Assembly (NCBI RefSeq): GCF_001465595.2 | Contig: NZ_CP013481.2 | Coordinates: forward strand, 4,340,001-4,404,000 | Direction of reading: 5' to 3' | DNA length: 64,000 nt | From: Pandoraea apista | GTDB lineage: Bacteria; Pseudomonadota; Gammaproteobacteria; Burkholderiales; Burkholderiaceae | Shown here: positions 11,138 through 20,371 of the stretch, one piece after another | How positions within the stretch are numbered: the stretch's first letter is position 1 | How the letters are laid out: each line of letters begins with the position of its first letter | The notes under the pieces: generated by a model | Databases searched by the model: none | What the model was told of the DNA's origin: nothing | Seen by the model: the letters and a program-made list of their open reading frames with translations, nothing else | Program-made: the position numbers and the translations under genes

Positions 11138-11920
11138 ATGCTCTCGACGTTGTCTGCGCCGCTACTCGACACACTTGCCGCCGCACTCCCCACCCCCGGC
11201 CACTGGCTACTGATGAGTGCCGCCCTTGTCGTCGCCTATGTGATCTTCGGCGTCGCGGGCTTCGGCACGGCGCTCGTCGCCAGCCCTGTGCTTGCCTATG
11301 CGATGCCCGTCGCCCAGATCGTGCCGATGCTGGCCCTGCTCGACTTCAGCGCGGCCTCGGGCAATGTCGTGCGCAATGCCCGCGCCGCCGACATCGGCGA
11401 GTTGCGTCGTCTGGTGCCGTCGATCGTCGCCGGGAGTCTTGCGGGCACCGCGCTGTTGCTGACATTGCAGCCCGAGGTTCTATTGCGCGCGCTGGCGTGG
11501 TTCATCTGCGGATACGCCGTGTTCTCGCTGATCGGGCCGCGTGCGAAATCGCGTCTGTCACAGGCATGGGCGGTGCCGTTCGGGGCGCTGGGCGGCATGT
11601 TCGGCGCGATGTTCGGCAGCGGCGGCTTCATCTTTGCGATCTATCTGACGAGTCCCCTGGAGCGGGTCGAGGCGATGCGGGTCACGCAGGCCACGCTGAT
11701 CGGCTTCAGTACTCTGGCGCGCGCCATGCTGTTCCTGTTTGCCGGCGTCTACGCCAATCTGCCGATGCTGGTGACGGCGGCGTCATTGATCCCGGCGATG
11801 ATCGCCGGGATGTGGCTCGGCAAGCACATTACCTTGCGCCTCTCACGCCTGCAGTTTGTGAAAGCGGTCAATCTTGTCGTACTGGCGGCGGGGATCGCGC
11901 TGCTGATGCGCAGCCGATAG
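11138..11920 (+). CDS. TSUP (TauE/SafE) family membrane transporter
   Basis: 260-residue inner-membrane protein with about eight hydrophobic helices. It has the internal duplication typical of TauE/SafE: VIFGVAGFGTALVASPVLA in the first half and GGMFGAMFGSGGFIFAIYL in the second. The family moves sulfonate-type or other organic anions, mainly as exporters; the substrate here is unknown. The start MLSTLSAPLL is chosen at 11138, as the long in-frame extension upstream overlaps the LysR gene on the opposite strand. Probably regulated by that LysR protein. Confidence 0.88.
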   Translation: MLSTLSAPLLDTLAAALPTPGHWLLMSAALVVAYVIFGVAGFGTALVASPVLAYAMPVAQIVPMLALLDFSAASGNVVRNARAADIGELRRLVPSIVAGSLAGTALLLTLQPEVLLRALAWFICGYAVFSLIGPRAKSRLSQAWAVPFGALGGMFGAMFGSGGFIFAIYLTSPLERVEAMRVTQATLIGFSTLARAMLFLFAGVYANLPMLVTAASLIPAMIAGMWLGKHITLRLSRLQFVKAVNLVVLAAGIALLMRSR

Positions 11921-12053
11921 CGCCAAGCGCCGTTACGGCGGATATCGAGGTCATGTCGATTCCCCCCAACACAGCGCGCACCGGCAAGCGGGTATGCTGA
12001 CAGCCGTACGCAACTCTATACGGCTCTGTATGGCCCTGTATGGCCCTCCTCCC

Positions 12054-13007
12054 ATGTCGCTGCCCGCCCTGCTCGTCTTCGGCGAAGCCCTCACCGATCT
12101 GATTCGCCGACCCGGCGGCGATGGCCGCCAGTGGGTGACGCGCGCGGGGGGTGCGTGCTGGAATGTCGCGCGGGTGAGCGCCGCCATGGGCGTGGCAACA
12201 GGTTACGGCGGCGCGATCAGCACGCATGCGCCCTTCGGCACCGAATTGCTTGCCCTTTCCCGCGCGGCAGGTCTGGACGAACGATACCTGCAACCGGTCG
12301 ACGCCCCGCCGCTCGTGGCCGTCGTGCATCGTCACGATCCGCCCGCGTACTTCTTTCTCGGCACGGGCGCCGCCGATCTCGCCTTCGATCCCGATGCCCT
12401 ACCCTCCGGCTGGCAGAACGCCGCGCGTGTCGCGCACTTCGGCTGCATCAGTCTTGTGAGAGCGCCGCTGGCGGGCAGGTTGCTGTCGTTGGCCGCGCAG
12501 TTGCATGCGCGCGGCGTCGCCATCAGCTTCGATCCGAATCTGCGCAATCTGATGGGCCCCGACTATTTCGCCACCTTCACGCAAATGGCGAAGCTCGCGA
12601 CATGGCTCAAGCTCTCGGTGGAAGACCTGCGCGGGCTGTACCCTGCGCGGACCGATGACGATGCACTGGCAAACGTGCGTCGTATCGCGCCGCAAGCATC
12701 GGTATTACTCACGGACGGCGCAAACGGCATGCGATTACTGCTGCCCGACGGCACGGCGCTAACTCAACCGGCATACTCCGTCGACGTAGCCGATACGGTC
12801 GGCGCAGGCGACGCCGCCATCGGTGGCTGGCTGGCCAGTCTGTCGCGCGATCCCGAGGCTTCGCTTGCCAGTCACCTGCGCCGCGCGGCCGCCGCCGCAG
12901 CCCTCGCCTGCACGCGCACGGGTGCCTACGCACCCGACTGGCAGGCAGTGGAAGGCCTCGTCGCCACTCGCCTCGTGGATGGAACGTCAGGTCAATCATC
13001 CAAATAA
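12054..13007 (+). CDS. PfkB-family carbohydrate kinase (fructokinase-like)
   Basis: 317 residues. Ribokinase/PfkB fold with the N-terminal motif GGACWNVARVSAAMG near 32-46 and the C-terminal signature DTVGAGD at 247-253, where Asp253 is the catalytic base. The sequence resembles bacterial fructokinases; the exact sugar cannot be fixed from sequence. Start at ATG 12054 (MSLPALLVFGE). The leader contains a direct repeat of CTGTATGGCC. The downstream LysR gene is on the same strand 45 bases away. Confidence 0.9.
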   Translation: MSLPALLVFGEALTDLIRRPGGDGRQWVTRAGGACWNVARVSAAMGVATGYGGAISTHAPFGTELLALSRAAGLDERYLQPVDAPPLVAVVHRHDPPAYFFLGTGAADLAFDPDALPSGWQNAARVAHFGCISLVRAPLAGRLLSLAAQLHARGVAISFDPNLRNLMGPDYFATFTQMAKLATWLKLSVEDLRGLYPARTDDDALANVRRIAPQASVLLTDGANGMRLLLPDGTALTQPAYSVDVADTVGAGDAAIGGWLASLSRDPEASLASHLRRAAAAAALACTRTGAYAPDWQAVEGLVATRLVDGTSGQSSK

Positions 13008-13043
13008 TGGCTATGATGACAGTCAATCATCACCATAGCCGAT
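12991..13043 (+). promoter_or_regulatory. Dyad and direct repeats between pfkB-like and LysR genes
   Basis: Two copies of GTCAATCATC (12991-13000 and 13022-13031) and an imperfect dyad GGCTATGATGA ... TCATCACCATAGCC (13009-13039). It lies directly before the LysR start and could be an autoregulatory site or a hairpin at the pfkB 3' end. Confidence 0.4.
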
Positions 13044-13052
13044 AAATTCGAG

Positions 13053-13961
13053 ATGACGCCGGACCAATTGCTGACCTTCGCGACGGTCGCCGAACTGGGC
13101 AATATCAGCCACGCGGCACAGGCGCTGCATCTGTCGCAACCTGCGGTTTCCGGACAACTCCGTTTGTTGCAGGAATCGTTTGGCGAGCCGTTGTACCGGC
13201 GCGACGGACGCGGCATTCGCCTCACGGCCGTGGGCGAGCAGGTCGCGGTGTACGCGAACAAACTGCGGCAGGATTACCGTCAGGCACTCGCCCTGCGCGA
13301 CAGCCTGCGCGGCATGGAAACCGGCGCGCTGCGCATTGGCGCGAGCACAACGCCGGCCAGCTATCTCCTGCCCTACGTGATCGCGGAATTCCATCAGCGC
13401 TACCCCGCTGTCGCCTTGCATATCGTCGACGGCAACACCAGCGAAATCGTGGCGCAGCTCGACCGTCTGGACGTTGCCTTCATCGAGGGGGCCGTGCCGC
13501 CGGGCTTGTCGCCGGAGATCGCCGTGCGGCCGTGGCGCGACGACGAAGTCGTGGCGATTGCGCGTGTCGACCATCCGCTGACGAAAGCCCCGGAAGGGGC
13601 GTCGTTGCAGGCCATCGCCGACTACCCGTTGATCATGCGCGAACCGGGCTCGGGGGTACGAGCGCTGGTCGCCAGAGCGTTCTCGGTGGCGGGGCTCACG
13701 CCGCGCGTGGCGCTGGAACTGGCGGGGGTCGAGAGTATCAAGGAAGCCGTGCGTGCCGGCATGGGCGTGGGCTTCGTCTCGGCGATGTCAATGCGTCATG
13801 AAGACGCTGCGCTCGTTTCGGTGCGCATCGATCCGCCGCACGGTCTCAAGCGTTTGTTGACTGCGCTCGTCCCCCACGCCGACGCCCTCTCGCGCCCCAC
13901 AGAGCGCTTTCTCGCCCAGTGCTTTCCGGGAGACGCCGCCGATCCGGCTGCGGTGCGGTGA
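13053..13961 (+). CDS. LysR-family transcriptional regulator
   Basis: 302 residues. Winged HTH at 1-60 (FATVAELGNISHAAQAL, SQPAVSGQLRLLQESFG), then an effector domain beginning GALRIGASTTPASYLLPYVIAEFHQRYP, which resembles CysB/CbbR/CysL-like members. C-terminal core GVESIKEAVRAGMGVGFVS. Encoded downstream of the sugar-kinase gene and convergent with the SDR gene; the target is not clear. Confidence 0.92.
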   Translation: MTPDQLLTFATVAELGNISHAAQALHLSQPAVSGQLRLLQESFGEPLYRRDGRGIRLTAVGEQVAVYANKLRQDYRQALALRDSLRGMETGALRIGASTTPASYLLPYVIAEFHQRYPAVALHIVDGNTSEIVAQLDRLDVAFIEGAVPPGLSPEIAVRPWRDDEVVAIARVDHPLTKAPEGASLQAIADYPLIMREPGSGVRALVARAFSVAGLTPRVALELAGVESIKEAVRAGMGVGFVSAMSMRHEDAALVSVRIDPPHGLKRLLTALVPHADALSRPTERFLAQCFPGDAADPAAVR

Positions 13962-14046
13962 CACGCGACAGCGACCCCATCGTACGCTGCGCGGCACTCG
14001 TCGCATCGCCCACCGGACCGGCGCGTCAGGCCGATCTCCTACGGCC

Positions 14047-15153
14047 TCATTTGAAATCCCAAGCCATTTGCTCCGCCACCGACGTGGCTTCCGAAGACCG
14101 CACACACACCTCCAGATAGTCGGTAATGGGCGGCGGCGGCGGGGTGCCTTCGGCCATCAGACGATGGTTATCGAACACGTAGTCGAGCGCTGCGAATGCG
14201 CCATACCGGCGCAACGCCTTGGCCATCAAACGGCTGTTGCCATGTCCTAGCTGACGGGCCAGCGCCGGGGTCAGGCGATCGATCTCCGCTTCACCGATGT
14301 GCCGGAAGCGTTCGCCCAGCGGGGCTACGCCGCGCGCCTTCGCCAGCGCCGCCTCGATCTGGCGAATGGTTCGCGCGCTGCCCTCGCCTGCCGACACGTG
14401 ATACAAGTCGTGACGCAAGCGCGGCAGGAAGGCAAGATCGATCAGTGCATCGGCGCAAAAGTCGACAGGCACCACATCGATCCGGTCATCGAGACTGCAA
14501 GTGAATGCGCCGAGCAACTGCACCATGCGGAACATCCAGAAGATGCTGCCAGACGGCTCGCAACCCAGGCGCGTATGCCCCACGACAATGGAAGGCCTCG
14601 CAATCACCAGCGGCAGGCCCGGCCACTCGCGGCGCAGGCGTCGCTCCGCCTCAGCCTTCGACGCGGTGTAGGGCACGACCTGATGATCTGCGAGCGCCAG
14701 TTCGTGCGACTCGCGCACCAGCCCCGAGAGCGCATCGCCACAGGCCATGGCCGTGCCGACATGTACGAAGCGCTCAAGCACCGGCGACGCCGCGACCGCA
14801 CGGGCGAGCGCCAGTGTGCCGGTCACGTTGACGGTGTCGAGTTGCGGATGCGCAGAGAAGGTCGCAATTGCCCCGGCGTGAATGACATGCGTGACACTGC
14901 GCATGCGCGGGTCGTCTTCGAACGAGACCGGCTGCGCAAGGTCGCCGCACACGATGTTCGCTTCGCTGAGTGCGAGCCGATGCACCGGCGCGACGCGAAA
15001 ACGGTCCATCGCGGCCCGCACACGGGCCAGACCGTCACTGCTGGTTCGCGAGCGCACGAGCAGCAACAACGACGGACCGAATCCATCCTTGAGAAGCTGG
15101 GCGACAACCGCGCCCCCCACAAAACCGGTACTGCCGGTGACGAGAATTCGCAT
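14047..15153 (-). CDS. NAD(P)-dependent extended SDR / thioester-reductase-like protein
   Basis: 368 residues. N-terminal Rossmann motif GSTGFVGG (7-14) and active-site YTASK (Tyr162, Lys166), with a long C-terminal region as in extended SDRs and the thioester reductase (Lys2-like) branch, such as GDLAQP near 70 and HVGTAMACGD near 131. Acts on a nucleotide-sugar-like or thioester substrate that I cannot name. The start MRILVTGSTG is the natural Rossmann start. It is followed upstream by the mipA-like gene on the same strand, 40 bases away, so the two may be co-transcribed. Confidence 0.85.
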   Translation of the reverse strand: MRILVTGSTGFVGGAVVAQLLKDGFGPSLLLLVRSRTSSDGLARVRAAMDRFRVAPVHRLALSEANIVCGDLAQPVSFEDDPRMRSVTHVIHAGAIATFSAHPQLDTVNVTGTLALARAVAASPVLERFVHVGTAMACGDALSGLVRESHELALADHQVVPYTASKAEAERRLRREWPGLPLVIARPSIVVGHTRLGCEPSGSIFWMFRMVQLLGAFTCSLDDRIDVVPVDFCADALIDLAFLPRLRHDLYHVSAGEGSARTIRQIEAALAKARGVAPLGERFRHIGEAEIDRLTPALARQLGHGNSRLMAKALRRYGAFAALDYVFDNHRLMAEGTPPPPPITDYLEVCVRSSEATSVAEQMAWDFK

Positions 15154-15193
15154 GGCATTAGCCTCGCAGAAAAACGGAACCGCGACGCGTTCG

Positions 15194-16069
15194 TCAGAAC
15201 GTGTAGTCGAGCGTTGCGGCGACCTGATAGTTGGTCTTGTTGAATACGATGGGGCTCTTCGACGCATTGCCCGTGTAGCGCATGACGCCGCCAGCCACCG
15301 TGGTGCTCCAGTGCTTGGTGAATTTGTGAGTCCAGTTCGCGGTCAGGCTCACCCCGTACAAGCCGCCACCTGCCGCGTATTGGCGATAGCCCGAATTCAG
15401 ACTCTGATCGGCGGTCACACCGAAATAGGTCTGTGCATACTTACCGCTGGCAAAGTGCGCTGTGGCGCCCACGCCGACCGAGTCCGCGGCCGACTTGAAA
15501 AGCACGCTGTCCACGGCGAAGCGGTATACGTTGCCGCGATCGCGATTGGACAGCGGCACATCCGTCGCCACACTCACCACGGCCAGATCGCCAATGGCGT
15601 AACCGGCTTGCAGCGTGGTGAAGACCGAGCCCTTGATGTCGCCCATGCCGCGCAACTTGTCCGAGCCGGAGTCAAGCCCCTTGGCCCGGTCTTTACGTCC
15701 GCCGTCGTACGAGAGCGCCGCCGATACGAAGAAGCCCGCAGGCAATTGAAGTCGATAGCCGATGCCGCCCAGACCGACAAACACGCCATAGGGCGTTTGC
15801 AGTGCGAGGTTCAGGGCCGGCGTGGCGCGATATTCGTCACTGCCCATGTAGCGCGGCGAGTAGCCGACACCACCGCCGATCGTGAATTCATAGCCGCTTT
15901 CCGGTGCGTTCGTCGGCAGACTCTGGTCAGGCTGAATGCCACTGTAGCGGGCGGGCTCGACGGCAAATGCGTGCGAGGCGGCACCGGCCAGCAGCAAGCC
16001 TGCGGCACTGGCCGCGAGGCGGGGAAAATGACGAATGCGGTGGGGATAGCGTGAGTCGCGGCTTTTCAT
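15194..16069 (-). CDS. MipA/OmpV-family outer-membrane protein
   Basis: 291-residue precursor. Arg-rich signal peptide ending near HAFA/VEPA, then an alternating beta-strand pattern and a C-terminal aromatic residue (LDYTF) typical of outer-membrane barrels. FTIGGGVGYSPRYMGSDEYR and the terminal region match MipA/OmpV. Relatives scaffold murein synthesis or act as channels and are often induced by neighbouring two-component systems. Here an RstAB-like pair lies divergently across a palindrome at 16194-16215. GGAG precedes the ATG. Confidence 0.9.
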   Translation of the reverse strand: MKSRDSRYPHRIRHFPRLAASAAGLLLAGAASHAFAVEPARYSGIQPDQSLPTNAPESGYEFTIGGGVGYSPRYMGSDEYRATPALNLALQTPYGVFVGLGGIGYRLQLPAGFFVSAALSYDGGRKDRAKGLDSGSDKLRGMGDIKGSVFTTLQAGYAIGDLAVVSVATDVPLSNRDRGNVYRFAVDSVLFKSAADSVGVGATAHFASGKYAQTYFGVTADQSLNSGYRQYAAGGGLYGVSLTANWTHKFTKHWSTTVAGGVMRYTGNASKSPIVFNKTNYQVAATLDYTF

Positions 16070-16193
16070 GGCACTCCTACAAGTACGAGGCGTTTCTATT
16101 GTTGGGGAATTGCGACCTGCGGATGGATCGCAAGGTGAACGCATGGTAGGCGGGAAGCGAGCGCGTAGCTGTTACCTGATTTAGGAGAGTTGT

Positions 16194-16215
16194 GAACAAA
16201 TGTTTTCATTTGTTC
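16194..16215. promoter_or_regulatory. Perfect 9-bp inverted repeat, candidate operator
   Basis: GAACAAATG-TTTT-CATTTGTTC in the 253-bp region shared by the mipA-like gene (minus) and the OmpR-family regulator gene (plus). The dyad is perfect and AT-rich against a GC-rich background. It could be the regulator's own site; a transcript hairpin is less likely because no gene ends here. Confidence 0.55.
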
Positions 16216-16322
16216 GCAGGTTTAAAACGCCCGCCCGGCGTGGGCTTCGGGGCATTAGAATGCGCATCACGGGAGTGCCGCCCACCGTGTGCGGCACGGC
16301 ACAACAGGAAAGGAATACGGCC

Positions 16323-17027
16323 ATGTACCGTGTCTTGCTTGTCGAAGACGATGCGCGGCTGGCTGCGCTTGTCACGGAATACCTGCACGCCTATCGCTTT
16401 GAAGTGATGGTCGTTGCGAATGGCGCACGCGCGCTGGATCGCTTTCGCGCGTTTTCGCCCGATATCGTGGTGCTCGATCTGATGCTGCCCGGCATGGACG
16501 GCATGGAAATCTGCCGCCAGTTGCGCGCAGTGAGCGCCACGCCGATTCTCATTCTCACGGCGCGCGAAGACACTTACGATCAGGTCGCCGGTCTGGAGGT
16601 CGGCGCTGACGATTACGTCGTGAAGCCGGTCGAGCCGCGCCTGTTGCTCGCGCGGCTGCGGGCGCTGTTACGGCGTGCCATACCGAGCGCCGACGCGGAA
16701 GTCGCGGGCGACGACGGGCTGGCGTTCGGCCTGTTGCGCATTGTGCCGCGCGATCGCATGGTGTTCTGGCGCGGCGCGCCCGTTGAATTGAAGTCCAACG
16801 AGTTCAGCCTGCTGCTGATTCTGGCGCGCGGCGCCGGGCGCGTGGTCACGCGCGACGAAATCCTGCAACAGTTGCGCGGCATCGAGTTCGACGGTATCGA
16901 CCGTACGGTCGATGTGGGCATTTACCGCCTGCGCAAACGCTTCGAGGACACCGACGGTGAACCGCAACGTATCAAAACCGTCTGGGGACGCGGCTATCTG
17001 TTCAGCCCGTCGGCCTGGGAGAGCTGA
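16323..17027 (+). CDS. OmpR/RstA-family response regulator
   Basis: 234 residues. Receiver with acidic DD at 9-10, phospho-acceptor Asp52 (VVLDLMLPG) and Lys101, then a C-terminal winged helix (LKSNEFSLLLILARGAGRV, then IYRLRKRFED and IKTVWGRGYLF). Most like RstA/CpxR. The start MYRVLLVEDD is clear; the frame continues 41 codons upstream through the palindrome and is rejected there. Forms an operon with the kinase gene that begins three bases after its stop. Confidence 0.93.
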   Translation: MYRVLLVEDDARLAALVTEYLHAYRFEVMVVANGARALDRFRAFSPDIVVLDLMLPGMDGMEICRQLRAVSATPILILTAREDTYDQVAGLEVGADDYVVKPVEPRLLLARLRALLRRAIPSADAEVAGDDGLAFGLLRIVPRDRMVFWRGAPVELKSNEFSLLLILARGAGRVVTRDEILQQLRGIEFDGIDRTVDVGIYRLRKRFEDTDGEPQRIKTVWGRGYLFSPSAWES

Positions 17028-17030
17028 GCC

Positions 17031-18332
17031 ATGTTTCGCGTTCTTTTGAAGTTGTACCTGCTGGTCGGCATCTCGCTGGTGGCCGCCATTCTTCTGATTC
17101 AGCACACCTTCGGCTATCTGTTCTACGACCTCATGAACCGCTCCACGCAAACGCAGTTGGGCGCGTACGTGTGGCTCATCAACGAATCCCTCGGAAAAAT
17201 CCCCGAGTCGAAGTGGCCCGCGTTCATCGCAGAATTCCAGAGCAAGGGCAAAGACAAGATGGAGATCGTGCCGCTCAAGGGCTTCAAGCTCGAACGCGAA
17301 TATACGCGGCCGCAACTGGAAGCCGGGCTGCCGATCGTGAACGATACTCAGGGCGAGCACATCGCCGTTCGATTGCGCGATTCCGACTGGGTGCTCGCCT
17401 ACGAGAGCGCCACCGACCTGAATGTGAAGCAGATCAACTACCTCGCCTACGCGCTGCTGGCACTGCTCATGCTGATTGGCGTGCTGACCTGGGTTCGATG
17501 GTATTGGACCGATTTGCAGTCGCTCAATCGCGCCGCGATTCGCTTTGGCGAGGGCGACTTCAACTCGCGGGCGAAGGTCTCTCGCTTCTCGAATCTCGGC
17601 TCGCTGGTGCACGTTTTCAATACGATGGCCGAACGTATCGATCGCTCCATCAAGGCACAGAAAGACATGATCAACGCGGTGTCGCATGAATTGCGAACAC
17701 CGATCGCACGCCTCGATTTCGGACTGGAAATTCTTCAGCAGCGCCGCCATGAAAGCGACGCCTTTGAGCGCATCAATGCGCTCAAAGGCGACATACGCGA
17801 ACTCGACGAACTGGTCACCGAACTACTGTCGCTCGCGCGTCTGGACCAGATCAGCGTGCCGCCTGCGCGTCACGCCGTCTCGCTGCGCCTGATGTTCGAT
17901 AGCCTTGCGGCGAATTGCACCGAGGCGCTCGCCGCGCGTTCGATTGCGCTCGACATTGCCGCTGAACCCGGTGCAGATTGCGTCGAAGTCGAACCCAAGC
18001 TGCTCGCGCGCGCCGTGCAGAACCTGCTCAACAACGCGATGCGGCATACAGCGCGACGCATTGTCTGCGGGGCGAAAACGTGTGAGGGTGGCGGCGTCAT
18101 GATCTACGTGGACGACGACGGCGAGGGTGTACCCGTGCCTGAGCGGGTCCGCATCTTCGAGCCCTTCCACCGGCTCGATAGCAGTCGCAACCGCGCGACC
18201 GGCGGCTTCGGTCTCGGGCTTGCCATCGTGCGGCGTATTGCGCTGCTGCATGGCGGGCACGTCGGCGTCGACACGTCGCCGCTGGGCGGCGCGCGCTTCA
18301 CCATCACGCTCCCGGGCACCGCCACGGGCTGA
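17031..18332 (+). CDS. RstB-like membrane histidine kinase
   Basis: 433 residues. TM1 at about 7-28, a periplasmic loop of roughly 110 residues, TM2 at about 138-160, HAMP, then HisKA with His219 in AVSHELRTPIARLDFG. The ATPase has N box NLLNNAMRHTA and G boxes DDGEGVP and GGFGLGLAI. Paired with the regulator at 16323. The pair likely senses an envelope cue and may govern the divergent mipA-like gene and the downstream porin-transporter operon. Confidence 0.93.
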   Translation: MFRVLLKLYLLVGISLVAAILLIQHTFGYLFYDLMNRSTQTQLGAYVWLINESLGKIPESKWPAFIAEFQSKGKDKMEIVPLKGFKLEREYTRPQLEAGLPIVNDTQGEHIAVRLRDSDWVLAYESATDLNVKQINYLAYALLALLMLIGVLTWVRWYWTDLQSLNRAAIRFGEGDFNSRAKVSRFSNLGSLVHVFNTMAERIDRSIKAQKDMINAVSHELRTPIARLDFGLEILQQRRHESDAFERINALKGDIRELDELVTELLSLARLDQISVPPARHAVSLRLMFDSLAANCTEALAARSIALDIAAEPGADCVEVEPKLLARAVQNLLNNAMRHTARRIVCGAKTCEGGGVMIYVDDDGEGVPVPERVRIFEPFHRLDSSRNRATGGFGLGLAIVRRIALLHGGHVGVDTSPLGGARFTITLPGTATG

Positions 18333-18375
18333 CACCGGGCGCCCCTCAGGCACACCACGACCGACTCCCCCCTTG

Positions 18376-18403
18376 CGGCCGGCGAACGATTCGCCGGCCG
18401 TTT
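18376..18403 (+). terminator. Rho-independent terminator after the kinase gene
   Basis: 11-bp perfect stem CGGCCGGCGAA with TTCGCCGGCCG around a CGA triloop, followed by TTT. It separates the two-component operon from the porin-ABC operon. Confidence 0.75.
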
Positions 18404-18445
18404 GCATTGCAGTGTCTCTTTTCGGATAGCGCCGGATGCCTTCGG

Positions 18446-18463
18446 ATGACGATGCATTGTCAT
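18446..18463. promoter_or_regulatory. Near-palindrome upstream of porin gene
   Basis: ATGACgATGCATtGTCAT, an 18-bp dyad with one mismatched pair, 62 bases before the porin ATG. Candidate operator; the binding protein is unknown. Confidence 0.35.
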
Positions 18464-18524
18464 GCGCACGACATGTTGGCCGCTTACATTGGCAGCTCAA
18501 TTTAATCCCAAAGAGGACCTTGTA

Positions 18525-19655
18525 ATGAAACCCAGTTTCCGCATTGCGGCGGCGGGGTGCTGCCTGGCGTTCGCCAGCAGCCTGCCCATGCCCGCTCTGG
18601 CCCAGTCTAACGTTCAGCTCTACGGGCTGATCGACTCGGGCGTCGAATTCCTCACCAATGCCGACAAGAATGCCGCCGGCAACACCGTCAACCTGACACG
18701 CTTCACCTCGGGCAACCTCGCCGGTTCGCGCTGGGGCATCAAGGGCACCGAAGACCTCGGTGGTGGCAACAAGGCCCTGTTCCTGCTCGAAAACGGCTTC
18801 AACCTCGGCAACGGTCAGTCGCTTCAGGGCGGCCGCGAGTTCGGGCGTCTGGCCTACGTCGGCCTGTCGAACAGCTCGTTCGGCACCTTCACAATCGGCC
18901 GTCAGGGCGGTGTGTTCCTTGACTGGGTGAGCAAGTTCAACCCGCTCAACAATGCCGTGTACGCCATCAAGATGCAGGACACGGCGTTCTCCGACCGTCT
19001 CGACAACAGCCTGCGCTATACCGGCAAGCTCGGCGCGTTCGAAGGCATGGTCCAGTACTCGAAGGGGTACGACGACGTGAGCTTCGGCAGCGCCACGCCG
19101 GGCGACAATCGCCGTGCCCAGGTTATCGACGCCGGCGTGCGTTACGCCAACGGCCCGCTGTCGTTCGTGATCGCCTACGACCAGAAGAACGGCGGCTCGA
19201 CGCTGCCCAATGCGGCCATGACCTCGAAGGTCGGCGGCTATGAAGGCAACATCGATCGCCGTATCGCCGCCGCTGTGCAGTACTCGCTGCAAAGTGTGGA
19301 TCTGTACGTGGGTTATCGCTACCTGAATGCCAAGGCGATCCACCTCTCGGCCCTGAACAAGAGCCCGGTGGAAGCGTCGAGCTACTACTGGCTGGGTACG
19401 ACGTGGCATGCCACGCCGGCACTCGACCTGTCGGCAACGGCGATGTACCAGGACTTCTACGGCACGAACCGCGACCCGCTGTCGTTCCAGGTCAGCGCCG
19501 ACTACAACTTCTCGAAGCGTACCGATGTCTACGTCAACCTCGGCTATGTCGTGAACCGCAACGGGTCCGACCTCGGGCTGAACGGTTTCGGCACCAACGT
19601 GGTTGCCGGCAAGAACCAGTTCGGTACGATGGCCGGCATCAAGCACACGTTCTGA
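18525..19655 (+). CDS. Gram-negative trimeric porin
   Basis: 376-residue precursor. Signal peptide ends at PALA/QSNVQLYGLIDSG, the classic Burkholderiales porin start. It has SRWGIKGTEDLGGGNKALFLLENGF near the front, repeated beta-strands and a terminal KHTF with C-terminal Phe needed for barrel assembly. 16-stranded outer-membrane diffusion channel. SD AAGAGGA about ten bases upstream. The stop overlaps the ATG of the ABC ATPase gene by one base (TGATG), so the porin is likely co-expressed with that importer as its outer-membrane entry route. Confidence 0.95.
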   Translation: MKPSFRIAAAGCCLAFASSLPMPALAQSNVQLYGLIDSGVEFLTNADKNAAGNTVNLTRFTSGNLAGSRWGIKGTEDLGGGNKALFLLENGFNLGNGQSLQGGREFGRLAYVGLSNSSFGTFTIGRQGGVFLDWVSKFNPLNNAVYAIKMQDTAFSDRLDNSLRYTGKLGAFEGMVQYSKGYDDVSFGSATPGDNRRAQVIDAGVRYANGPLSFVIAYDQKNGGSTLPNAAMTSKVGGYEGNIDRRIAAAVQYSLQSVDLYVGYRYLNAKAIHLSALNKSPVEASSYYWLGTTWHATPALDLSATAMYQDFYGTNRDPLSFQVSADYNFSKRTDVYVNLGYVVNRNGSDLGLNGFGTNVVAGKNQFGTMAGIKHTF

Positions 19656-20365
19656 TGACGAGCGACACTCGCGCTTCGCAGGGCGGTGTGTCGTCGGGCG
19701 TGTCGCTGTCGCTGCGCGCGTTACACCAGACATTCGGTGCAACGCGCGTACTCGACGGTATCGACCTCGATGTTCCGGCCGGTACCACGACCGCCCTGCT
19801 CGGCCCCTCGGGCTGCGGCAAGAGCACCCTGCTCAAATTGCTCGCCGGCCTGCTCGCCCCCACCGGGGGCGAAATCCGTTTCGACGACACGGTCGTTGCC
19901 AGCGACAGCGTTTGCCATGCCCCCGAGCGACGCTCGCTCGGCATGGTGTTCCAGGACTACGCGCTGTGGCCGCACATGAGTGTGGCTGCGAACGTGGCGT
20001 TTCCGCTCGAGATGCGAGGTATCAAACGCGCAGAACGTGGCGAACGTGTCGAAGAGGCGCTCTCGTTGGTCGGTCTGGCCGGGCTCGGCGCACGCCGTCC
20101 GCAGGCGCTCTCGGGCGGCCAGCAGCAACGCGTTGCCCTCGCACGCGCGATCGTCTCGGCCCCGCGTCTGTTGCTGTTCGACGAACCGCTCTCCAACCTC
20201 GACCGCGATCTTCGCACGCGCTTGTGCGCCGATATCGGCGCACTGCTCTCGCGTCTCGGCACCACCGCCGTCTATGTCACCCACGACCGTGACGAAGCCG
20301 AGGCGCTGGCCGATCAGATCGTGATCCTCGCCCACGGGCGCGTTGACAAACGTATTACGAGGTAG
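19655..20365 (+). CDS. ABC transporter ATPase (Fe3+/polyamine type, short)
   Basis: 236 residues. Walker A GPSGCGKST at 50-58, ABC signature LSGGQ at 152-156, Walker B LLLFDEP at 172-178 and the H-loop THDRDEAEALAD. It ends soon after, so the C-terminal TOBE/regulatory domain of most FbpC/PotA proteins is missing. It starts in a TGATG overlap with the porin gene. Energises the two-domain permease at 21346-23004. Confidence 0.92.
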   Translation: MTSDTRASQGGVSSGVSLSLRALHQTFGATRVLDGIDLDVPAGTTTALLGPSGCGKSTLLKLLAGLLAPTGGEIRFDDTVVASDSVCHAPERRSLGMVFQDYALWPHMSVAANVAFPLEMRGIKRAERGERVEEALSLVGLAGLGARRPQALSGGQQQRVALARAIVSAPRLLLFDEPLSNLDRDLRTRLCADIGALLSRLGTTAVYVTHDRDEAEALADQIVILAHGRVDKRITR

Positions 20366-20371
20366 CTCATA

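Noticed and set aside
13036..13043. Exact GCCGATAA sigma28 -10 box before a LysR gene
   Set aside because: No TAAA -35 at the required spacing, and the box is part of a dyad; not a flagellar gene.
17823..19742. Open frame of 639 codons on the minus strand
   Set aside because: It is antisense to the kinase, porin and ATPase genes, has no family features and reflects high GC with third-position bias.
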